A program made the translations under genes and the position numbers. 32,265 nt of DNA from CAYFVR01 sp046541515 (GTDB lineage Bacteria > Desulfobacterota > Desulfobacteria > Desulfobacterales > Desulfococcaceae): contig JBKHDD010000037.1 of assembly GCA_046541515.1 (NCBI GenBank), forward strand, positions 1 through 32,265, given 5' to 3'. Below are positions 7,333 through 15,400 of the stretch, one piece after another. How positions within the stretch are numbered: position 1 is the stretch's first letter; each line of letters begins with the position of its first letter. Below the pieces are notes generated by a model that was not told where the DNA came from, searched no databases, and saw nothing but the letters and a program-made list of their open reading frames with translations.

Positions 7333-8550
7333 ATGATGAACGACGAACAGGTCCGAAAGTCCACCGAAGCCTTCGGCGGGCCGACGGTGGATATGCTGAA
7401 ACAGGTTCACGAAGACGCCCTCTGGATGCTGGAAAACATGGGCGTGGGTTGCGTCCAGCCCGAAATTCAACGGGCCTTTCGCCAGTACGAGGCGACCGGC
7501 GAGGCGATCCTCTACGAAAACCGGATCTACGTCACCACCGATCTGGTCAAGAAATGTCTGGAGTCGGCGCCCGGCGTGGACGAATTCTTCGTGCCGCGAA
7601 ACAGCTTCTTCACCGGCGGCACCGCGCCCTACGTCTACGACGACGCGGCGGGTCAGGGCGGCCTCATTCCCACGCCGGACCACATCGCGCGGCTGGCGAA
7701 GATCGTCAACGAAACCGACGTGATCGCCGGCATGGGCCGGGGCATGAAGCTCAAGGACGAAATTGAGCAGATGAACATCATGACGGAGCACTGCGAAAAG
7801 CCGATGTACTTCGCGGTGACCTCGGACGCCGCCATCGAACGGGCCAAGGCGCTCCACGCCGAACGGGGCAATTTGATGATGGTGTTTTGCCTCACCCGGC
7901 CGGTGCTTCAGGTCAACGAGAACTTTTCGGACAGTTTCGTCAAGGTGGTCAAAGCCGGTTTGCCCGCCTTCGTTTCCGCCATGCCCATGGCCGGAATCAG
8001 CGCCCCCTTCTGCTACAGCGGCGTCCTGGCGGTCACCCACGCCGAGGTTCTGTTCGGCATCTGCGCGGCCCAGCTTTTGAAACCGGGAGCGACCGTCATC
8101 CACGCCGGATTTCCGACCATCGCCGACCCCCGGTTCGACTACAACCCCAACTACGGATTGCGTAGCCACTTCCTCCTCAACATCCTGCAAACCCATCTCA
8201 ACCTCATGCTGGACATCCCCACCTGCCAGAGCCTGGCCACCACCAACGAGGAGCATTTGACCGAGCGGGCCTTGCGGGACGTGCGGGACGGGCAGGCCAT
8301 GGCCAAAAAGTACGGCGTCCACATGATGCGGCATCCGTTCGCCTTTCTGCGCCATCTGGTGGATTTTTCCTTCGCCAAGCTGGAAAAGGCCATCGAAATC
8401 TCCCGGGAGGTCACGGCGGCGGACGCGCCCGAGGTCGAAATGCCGGTCTACGATCCCCGGGGCATGGAATCGATCCAGCAGGTGGGCTTGGGCATGTACC
8501 TCAACGACGGACTGACCACCGCCAACCTGGGGAAAGTGTTCGTACAGTAA
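7333..8550 (+). CDS. MttB-superfamily (non-pyrrolysine) amine methyltransferase
   Basis: A 405-residue protein of the trimethylamine methyltransferase superfamily. Members with no pyrrolysine, such as glycine betaine methyltransferase MtgB, move a methyl group from a quaternary or tertiary amine to a cobalamin protein. Support: the N-terminal block LKQVHEDALWMLENMGVGC, RIYVTTDLVKKCLESAP, TPDHIARLAKIVNETDVI, and the barrel strand region AGISAPFCYSGVLAVTHAEVLFG. No in-frame TAG exists, so no pyrrolysine. It is shorter than the usual 470-490 residues and seems to lack part of the C-terminal end. No cognate corrinoid protein is in the window. Substrate is inferred as betaine or a relative from the flanking sarcosine oxidase and betaine importer. 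Two adjacent ATGs (7333, 7336) are possible starts. Confidence 0.8.
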   Translation: MMNDEQVRKSTEAFGGPTVDMLKQVHEDALWMLENMGVGCVQPEIQRAFRQYEATGEAILYENRIYVTTDLVKKCLESAPGVDEFFVPRNSFFTGGTAPYVYDDAAGQGGLIPTPDHIARLAKIVNETDVIAGMGRGMKLKDEIEQMNIMTEHCEKPMYFAVTSDAAIERAKALHAERGNLMMVFCLTRPVLQVNENFSDSFVKVVKAGLPAFVSAMPMAGISAPFCYSGVLAVTHAEVLFGICAAQLLKPGATVIHAGFPTIADPRFDYNPNYGLRSHFLLNILQTHLNLMLDIPTCQSLATTNEEHLTERALRDVRDGQAMAKKYGVHMMRHPFAFLRHLVDFSFAKLEKAIEISREVTAADAPEVEMPVYDPRGMESIQQVGLGMYLNDGLTTANLGKVFVQ

Positions 8551-8569
8551 CCGTTCTTCGGATTCTGAT

Positions 8570-8598
8570 TTGCATTTTGTTTTTAATTGGAATAAAAT
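8570..8598 (+). promoter_or_regulatory. Likely sigma-70 promoter of the osmoprotectant importer operon
   Basis: TTGCAT (-35, 8570-8575) and TAAAAT (-10, 8593-8598, five of six consensus bases) are separated by exactly 17 bp in an AT-rich island between the methyltransferase stop and the first permease gene. It would give a leader of about 60 nt. Confidence 0.6.
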
Positions 8599-8663
8599 CG
8601 TTTGAATGATCGACGGATTCCGGCGATCTCCCCAAAAAACCCGAACCCCGGCGAGGAAACCCG

Positions 8664-9323
8664 ATGGAAACATGGCAGTTTCTTCTCGACCATGGGGGGG
8701 AAACCCTGAAGCTGGCCTGGCAGCACGCCTGGGTCGTCGCCATCGCGGTGACCATCGCCATCTGCACCGGGGTCCCCATCGGAATCTGGATCACCTTCAA
8801 CCGGCGGGCGGCCGACGTCGTCCTCTACCTGGCGGGGATCATCATGACGATTCCCTCCATCGCCCTGTTCGGAATCATGATCCCCTTCCTTTCGATGTTC
8901 GGGTACGGGGTCGGGGTGGTCCCCGCCATCGTGGCCCTGGTCCTCTATTCCCAGCTTCCCATCATCCGAAACACCTACGCGGCCCTCCGCAGCGTGGACC
9001 CCAACATGATCGACGCCGGCCGCGGCATGGGGATGACCCCGGCCCAGGTGCTTTTCAAGGTGCGGCTGCCCATGGCGCTGTCCATCATCTTCGCCGGCGT
9101 GCGGGTGGCGGTGGTCATGAGCATCGGCATCGGGGCCATCGCGGCCTACATCGGCGCGGGCGGCTTGGGCCACTACATCTTCATGGGCATCAACCAGACC
9201 TACGACGCCATGATCAAAACCGGGGCGTTGTGCGTGGCCGTCATGGCCATCGTGGTGGACTACCTCTTCGGACTCATCGAAAAACGACTGGTGAGCAAGG
9301 GATTACAGGGGGACGACGGATGA
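8664..9323 (+). CDS. Glycine betaine/proline-type ABC transporter permease (first copy)
   Basis: A 219-residue inner-membrane permease of the OpuC/YehW/ProW type with about five to six membrane segments (AWVVAIAVTIAICTGVPIGIW; VLYLAGIIMTIPSIALFGIM; VGVVPAIVALVLYS). The cytoplasmic coupling loop reads DAGRGMGMTPAQVLFKVRLP, the EAA-like motif that docks on the ATPase. GAGGAAA lies just before ATG 8664. It opens a four-gene operon and its stop overlaps the ATPase start (ATGA at 9320). The order permease-ATPase-permease-binding protein mirrors the E. coli YehWXY/OsmF set in reverse. Confidence 0.9.
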   Translation: METWQFLLDHGGETLKLAWQHAWVVAIAVTIAICTGVPIGIWITFNRRAADVVLYLAGIIMTIPSIALFGIMIPFLSMFGYGVGVVPAIVALVLYSQLPIIRNTYAALRSVDPNMIDAGRGMGMTPAQVLFKVRLPMALSIIFAGVRVAVVMSIGIGAIAAYIGAGGLGHYIFMGINQTYDAMIKTGALCVAVMAIVVDYLFGLIEKRLVSKGLQGDDG

Positions 9324-10474
9324 TTGAACTGGAGCGCGTGACCAAAATTTATCCGGGAACCGAAACGCCGGCGGTCGATTCCGTCACCCTGACGGTGGAG
9401 CAAGGGGAAATCTGCGTCCTCATCGGCTCTTCGGGCTGCGGCAAAACCACGTTGATGCGGATGATGAACCGGCTGGAACCCATCACCTCGGGCACCATCA
9501 AAATCAACGGCGAAAGCGTCACCCAAAAAGACTTGATCGAGCTGCGGCGGGGCATCGGCTACGCCATTCAGCAAATCGGCCTGTTTCCGCACATGACCGT
9601 TTTCGACAACATCGCCACCGTGCCCCGGCTTTTGGGCTGGGACGAAAAGCGGATCGCCGAGCGGGTGGACGAGCTGCTGGAAATGGTCAAAATGCCGGCC
9701 GCCACCTACCGCGATCGCTATCCCCGGGAGCTGTCCGGGGGACAGGCGCAGCGCATCGGCGTGCTTCGGGCCATGGCCTCGGACCCGCCGGTCATGCTGA
9801 TGGACGAGCCCTTCGGGGCCATCGACCCCATCAACCGGGAAGGGCTTCAGGACGAGTTTCTCCGCATCCAGGAAAAGGTCAAGAAGACCATCGTCTTCGT
9901 GACCCACGACATCCACGAAGCCATCAAGATGGGCGACCGGATCGCCCTGCTGGACGCCGGTCGGCTGATCCAGTACAGCACCCCCGAGGAGCTGCTCACC
10001 GCGCCGAAGAACCAGTTCGTCAAGGATTTCGTGGGCGCGGATCGGGCGCTCAAGCGGCTGGACCTGCTCAAGGTCCGGGACGCCATGATCACCAATCCGG
10101 TTCACTGCCACCACGACATGCCCGCCGAACAGGTGCTGAAGCATATGCTGGAAAAGGATCTCAACTATCTGCTGGTGGTGGACGAGGAACACCGGCTTCA
10201 GGGATACGTCGGCATCGGGGTCCTCCACGGCCATTCGGGCACGGTGAAAGACTTGGTCCACCCCATGACGCTGACGGTTCGGCCCGGCCAGAACCTGAAG
10301 GACGCCCTCAGCAAAATGCTGACCTACGACATCGGGATCGTGGTGGCGGTGGACGACGACGGAAAGCTGGAAGGCGTTCTCAACACCCGGACCCTCGTGT
10401 CCGTGGTCGGAGAAACCTACGACGAACAGGGAGGCCGGTGGGGCAAGATCACCCGGGAGGGGAGGCTGGAATGA
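9320..10474 (+). CDS. Glycine betaine/proline-type ABC transporter ATP-binding protein with CBS domains
   Basis: A 384-residue ATPase driving osmoprotectant uptake. Walker A is GSSGCGKT (36-43), the Q-loop lies in IGYAIQQIGLFPHM, the signature is LSGGQAQR, Walker B is VMLMDEPFGAID, and the switch His is in VFVTHD. After residue 255 come two CBS domains (VRDAMITNPVHC; VKDLVHPMTLTV), which in OpuA/OpuC-type importers gate transport by ionic strength or nucleotide. The start overlaps the upstream stop and the stop overlaps the downstream ATG (ATGA at 10471), a sign of tight coupling. Confidence 0.93.
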   Translation: MIELERVTKIYPGTETPAVDSVTLTVEQGEICVLIGSSGCGKTTLMRMMNRLEPITSGTIKINGESVTQKDLIELRRGIGYAIQQIGLFPHMTVFDNIATVPRLLGWDEKRIAERVDELLEMVKMPAATYRDRYPRELSGGQAQRIGVLRAMASDPPVMLMDEPFGAIDPINREGLQDEFLRIQEKVKKTIVFVTHDIHEAIKMGDRIALLDAGRLIQYSTPEELLTAPKNQFVKDFVGADRALKRLDLLKVRDAMITNPVHCHHDMPAEQVLKHMLEKDLNYLLVVDEEHRLQGYVGIGVLHGHSGTVKDLVHPMTLTVRPGQNLKDALSKMLTYDIGIVVAVDDDGKLEGVLNTRTLVSVVGETYDEQGGRWGKITREGRLE

Positions 10475-11208
10475 ACCAAACCGACGCCGCGGCCGCCGTC
10501 AACCGCATCTGGATGCCGCTGGGCTTTCTCGCCGCCTTCGCGGCCGGGGCCTACGCGGAAAATCTGGGTTTCTTCGAATTTTCCATGGACAACCCCGGGG
10601 AAATCTGGATGCTGTTTCTTCAGCATGTTCAACTGGTTGGGATTTCCAGCGCCTTCGCCATCGGGATCGGCGTCCCCACCGGGGTTCTGCTCACCCGGGG
10701 CTTCATGAGGCGCTACAAAGAGGTGATTCTCAACCTGCTGGGCATCTGCCAGACCGTGCCCTCCCTGGCGGTCATCGCCATCGCCATGACCTACGTGGGC
10801 ATCGGCCGCACCCCGGCCATCATCGCGCTGATCGTTTACGGTCTCCTGCCCATCATCCGGAACACGGTGGCCGGCATCGGCAACGTCAACCCGGTGTTCT
10901 TGGACGCCGGGCGCGGCATGGGCATGACGCCGGCCCAGGTGCTGTTCAAGGTGGAAATTCCCAACGCCCTCTACATCATTCTCACCGGCATCCGCACCTC
11001 CACCGTCATCAACGTGGGCACCGCCGCGTTGAGCTTTCTGGTGGGCGGCGGCGGGCTGGGCGACCTCATCTTCACCGGCATCGCCCTGGTGGACCCCGGA
11101 ATCATGCTGGCGGGCGCGGTGCCCACCGCGATGTTGGCCATTTTCATCAACTGGGCCTTCGGGCAGCTGGAACGGATCATCATCAGCCCTGGCCTGGTCT
11201 ACGGATAA
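10471..11208 (+). CDS. Glycine betaine/proline-type ABC transporter permease (second copy)
   Basis: A 245-residue permease related to the first. It shares the coupling-loop stretch DAGRGMGMTPAQVLFKV and the LPIIRNT block (here GLLPIIRNTVAGI), and has an extra N-terminal membrane segment (LGFLAAFAAGAYAE). The two likely form a heterodimeric channel. I chose ATG 10471 (overlapping the ATPase stop) over the in-frame GTG at 10438, because the former gives the usual four-base overlap and GGAGG sits just upstream. Confidence 0.9.
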   Translation: MNQTDAAAAVNRIWMPLGFLAAFAAGAYAENLGFFEFSMDNPGEIWMLFLQHVQLVGISSAFAIGIGVPTGVLLTRGFMRRYKEVILNLLGICQTVPSLAVIAIAMTYVGIGRTPAIIALIVYGLLPIIRNTVAGIGNVNPVFLDAGRGMGMTPAQVLFKVEIPNALYIILTGIRTSTVINVGTAALSFLVGGGGLGDLIFTGIALVDPGIMLAGAVPTAMLAIFINWAFGQLERIIISPGLVYG

Positions 11209-11277
11209 AGATGCACGACGCGCCCGTTTGGAACGCCTTTCGCGAATTTTTGTTCCCCCAACCCCCAAGGAGGCAAC

Positions 11278-12189
11278 ATGAACGTCTGGACCAAAACCGT
11301 ATCCATCCTCGCCCTCGCCGCCGTTCTGCTGGCCGCGCCTCTGGCCGTCACGGCCCAGGAAAAATCGATGGCCGTGGGCTCCAAGGAGTTCACGGAACAG
11401 CGCATTCTGGGCAACATCATGATCGTGCTGCTGGAGGCCAACGGCTTTGAAACCAAGGACAAGACCGGCCTGGGCGGCACCCTGGTGGCCCGCAAGGCGC
11501 TGGAAAACGAACAGATCGACGTCTACATGGAGTACACCGGAACGGCGCTGCTGACCTTTTTGGATTACGAGGAGCCGATCACCGATCCACAGGAATGCTA
11601 CGAAACGGTGAAGAAAGAGGACTTGAAGAAAAACGGGCTCGTCTGGCTCCCCTACATGTCCTTCAACAACACCTACTGCCTGATGATGCGTCGGGACCGG
11701 GCCAAGGAGCTGGGAATTCAGACCCTGTCCGAGCTGGCCGCCCACATCCAGGAAAACCCGGACGAGATCGACTTCGCCCTGAACGCGGAATTCTACGCCC
11801 GACGGGACGGCTACCGCCCGCTCCAGAAGGCCTACGATTTCCAATTCGGCCGAAAACATATCAAGAAAATGAATTCCGGCTTGATCTACAAGGCGCTTCA
11901 GGACGAGCAGGTGGACGTGGGCCTGGGCTTCGCCACCGACGGCCGCATCCGGGGCTTCGACCTGGTGGTGCTGGAGGACGACAAAAACTACTTTCCCGTC
12001 TACAATCCGGCGCCCGTGGTTCACAAGGAAACCGCCGAGAAATATCCGGAACTCTCCGGCCTTTTTGAAAAACTGGGCGAAAAACTGGACACCGAAGCCA
12101 TGACCAACCTGAACTATCAGGTGGACATCGAGCATAAAAACGTGCGGGAAGCGGCGACCGAGTTTCTGAAAAACGCCGGTCTGATCTAA
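11278..12189 (+). CDS. Osmoprotectant (glycine betaine/choline-type) ABC transporter substrate-binding protein
   Basis: A 303-residue periplasmic binding protein of the OpuAC/OsmF class. A signal peptide is clear (TVSILALAAVLLAAPLAVTA, likely cut after Ala26). The mature start MAVGSKEFTEQRILGNIM is the family hallmark, and the quaternary-amine-site region IDVYMEYTGTAL follows. An excellent Shine-Dalgarno (AAGGAGG) precedes ATG 11278. It is last in the operon and is followed by a strong terminator. Whether it prefers glycine betaine, choline, proline betaine or carnitine cannot be told from sequence, but the neighbouring demethylation genes suggest an N-methylated amino acid used as food as well as osmolyte. 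Confidence 0.92.
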   Translation: MNVWTKTVSILALAAVLLAAPLAVTAQEKSMAVGSKEFTEQRILGNIMIVLLEANGFETKDKTGLGGTLVARKALENEQIDVYMEYTGTALLTFLDYEEPITDPQECYETVKKEDLKKNGLVWLPYMSFNNTYCLMMRRDRAKELGIQTLSELAAHIQENPDEIDFALNAEFYARRDGYRPLQKAYDFQFGRKHIKKMNSGLIYKALQDEQVDVGLGFATDGRIRGFDLVVLEDDKNYFPVYNPAPVVHKETAEKYPELSGLFEKLGEKLDTEAMTNLNYQVDIEHKNVREAATEFLKNAGLI

Positions 12190-12218
12190 CGGTTTTTTTC
12201 TTTTTCCCGTGGCGGGAA

Positions 12219-12250
12219 GGCCGGTTTCCCCCGGGGGACCGGTCTTTTTT
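12219..12250 (+). terminator. Intrinsic terminator of the importer operon
   Basis: GGCCGGTTTCCCC pairs with GGGGGACCGGTC (one bulge), followed by six T at 12245-12250 and a second T run shortly after. It lies 30 bp past the binding-protein stop. The remaining 160 bp before the next ATG hold nothing I recognise. Confidence 0.75.
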
Positions 12251-12414
12251 ACGCCCTTTTTTACGCCACGACGCCGACCGAGAATCCGCCGGAAAGCGGG
12301 AGCCGGTTCCTTTCGGAGCCCGAGAAGAAGCGAGGGGGAACGCCGGAAATCCCCCGGATTCCGCCACGCCGACCCGCCATACCGATCCAATGGACTGGAA
12401 GGAAAGAAGATACC

Positions 12415-15400
12415 ATGTGCGGCATCGTCTGCTATTTCGGCAAAGCGGGTCTGCCGCTGACCCGCCTGCTCACCGCCATGTCGGCCATCGGCTATCGCGC
12501 GCCGGACAGCACCGGCCTGGCGCTTTTTGGCGACGACCAGGAACCGATCCGCATCCGCCGGGCGTTGGGCGACGTTTCGGAATTGGGCCGGGCCCTGCTG
12601 GGGGCCGCCGCATACCCCAATCAGGCGGGAAAGCTCCGGGCCATGTGGCAGGGCGAGGAATCCGCCGAGGCCGTCCAACGAAGCCTGCTGATCGCCGAAG
12701 GGTTTCCCGTCCCGGAAGAATTCCCCCTCGGCGCTCCCCCGACCTTGGACCAACTGCTGACCGGCGAAGCCGTCATCCATCCGGGAACGCCTGGTTCGAC
12801 CTTTCCCCTCCCCGTATTCGGGGCGGGAACCCCGGCGGGCCTGCTGAGAGTGGTGCAACGCATGGCGGAGGATTTCGATTTGTCTTCGGTCATGGTCCGG
12901 ACCCTGTTCCGGGAAGGGCTGCGCCGCACGGTGTCCGCCTCGGACCGGATTTCCGAAGACATCCGGATCTCGGAGGTGCTCGACGCCTTCGACCTGGTGT
13001 TCGAGGCCGCCATGACCGAAACGGAAATCGCCGGGCCCGGCGCGGCGGACCGGGCCATCCCCATCGCCCCGGCCGCCTGGGAAGCCATGTGGTCCCATCT
13101 TCGGGAGGTCCGGATTCCGGCGCCCGAAGATTTCGACCGGGACGGGGTTCGGGGCCTTTTCCGCTGGATGGACGCGGCCCTGCTGTCCCGGATGCCCATG
13201 ACGCCGGAGCGTCATTTCGCGTTGCAGGAAGCGCTGGAACGAGCCTGGCCCCCGGCCCGGGCCATGCCCAACACCGATTGGCGAACCCTCTACTACGCGG
13301 AAAAGGGCGCCAACGTCTTCGGCCGCGCCGCCGCCATGGTCCTGGACCAGCTCCGGCGCCCGGAAGAGCCGACGAATTCAACGTCTGCAAATGCGGGGCC
13401 GGTCCGTCCAACGCGGCCCATTCACACGCTGGCCCGACCGGCCATCGCCCACGGCCGCTGGGCCATCCAGTCCGGCGTGACCTTGGCCAACTGCCACCCG
13501 TTTTTGGACGGCCGACGCCGCCGGGCCGTGATCGTCAACGGCCAGTTCAGCACCGAAACCGAGGGACAGGTCCGGGAGTTTTTGCATCGAACCGGATTTC
13601 GCTTCCGCAGCGAAAACAGCACCGAATATTTATCTCTGCTGTGGGGACATTACTTCGACGTTCTGTCCGCGGACAGAAGCCGGTTTGCCGAGATCGAAGC
13701 CCAGGCCCGGGGAGATTTGGACGATCTGGCCATGGGCAGCCAGGCGGTGGACTACCGGGTGCTGCGGAACGTGCGCGGCCGGTCCGATGCGGACATCGAC
13801 GAGCTGGCCTTTCGAGAGGCGACCCGCCGGATGATCGCCCGCAAGGCCCAACTGGCGGTGGCCGGGATCAGTCTTCACTCCCCCGACCGGCTGTTCGTGG
13901 CCTGCCACAACCGGCCCGCCTATCTGGTTCATCGAATGGAGACCTCAGAATTCATGGTGGTCTCGGACATCAACGCGGCCCTGGGGCTTTTTCCCCAGGC
14001 GCTCCTCCTGAGCCGGTCCCTGGCGGTGCGCCGGGCGCGGGACGCGCTGGAAATGGACTTGGCCGATCTTCGGGAGGAAGGCGCGCCCCAGCGGACGCTG
14101 GACGCCCGGCGGACCGAGGCGGCGCGGGAGGAAAACCAGCTACTGGAACCGTTTCGGGTGACGGTTTATCCCTTGGAAGGGGAGCAACTGTTCGTCCGCG
14201 TGATCGGGACCGCCGAGGACCGCCGGGCCGAGTTCACCGATCTGGACGGGGAACCGGCCCCGCCCCCGGAAGCCTTTTCCACCGTCCTCAATCCCGTGCG
14301 GATGCGCCGGGAGGTCTTCGCCTCCTTTTACGAAACCCACCTGGCGGAAATACCCGAACGGCTTCGGGACATCCGCCGAACCTACTGCCACGATGATCCA
14401 ACCCGGCCGGAATTGCCCCTGCGGGAACGGGAGCTTCGGCGACGGTTCGGGCCTCGCCTGGAGCGGTTGGAGCGGGTGGTGCTCGCCGGCATGGGCAGCG
14501 CCCGCAACGTGGCGGAAATGGCGGCGCCCGCCTTCCGACGGCTGCTGCCCGAACTGGCGGTCCGCACCCTTCAACCCATCCAGGTGGACGACCTGGACCG
14601 GAGCCTTTCCCCGCGCTCCGATCTGGTGATTCTGGTTTCCTGGTCCGGCACCACCGCCGACATGGTGGCCTTCGCCCGGGACCTGGACGGCGCGCGCGTG
14701 ACCAACATCTCGGTGACGGAAAAGGTTTTCGCCGACATGGCGCTGATTTCCCGGCGAAGCGGCGGCGTGGTGCCCACCCTGACCGGGGAGGAGGTCACCG
14801 TTTCCGCCGTCAAAAGTCCGGCCTGCATGCTCCACTGCCTGCACCTGCTGGCGCTCTGGCTGGGGGACCGGCGCGGAAGTTTGGCCCGATGGGACCTGCC
14901 CGATTTCGAGGCGCTGCCCGACGCGGTGGAGCGGTTGCTGGCCGATCGGGTCCTGATTGAACGGGCCGAAATGGTGGCCCGAAACGCCGGCCGTTGCCAC
15001 TCCGCGCTGGTGATCGGCGACGTGGACCAGCTCGGCACGGTTCGGGAGGCCTGCCTGAAGATGGAGGAAAACTCCTGGACCGCCGTGGGGCGGCCGTTCA
15101 CCTTCCCGGAAATTCAAAACGGTTCTTTCGGCGGCCGCCTTGCCCGCGGGGACATGGGCGAGCATCTGGTGCTGGTTTCCGCCACCCCCGGCGCCGATCC
15201 CCGGGCGGCGGCCGAAGTGATTGAACGACTCCAGAATGCCAAGGTTCCCTTTTCCGTGATAGCCGCCGACGGAGAGGCGGGCGGGCCGGTCCCGCCCTTT
15301 CCCGAAACCGAGCCGCTGTTGCTTCCGGCGGTGGACCCCCTTCTTCAGCCGGTGGTGGACACGGTGTTCCACACCCTGTTCGCCCTCCGTTTCGCCCGGG

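Noticed and set aside
7333..8550. Pyrrolysine-containing MttB
   Set aside because: No in-frame TAG is present; the frame runs to a TAA.
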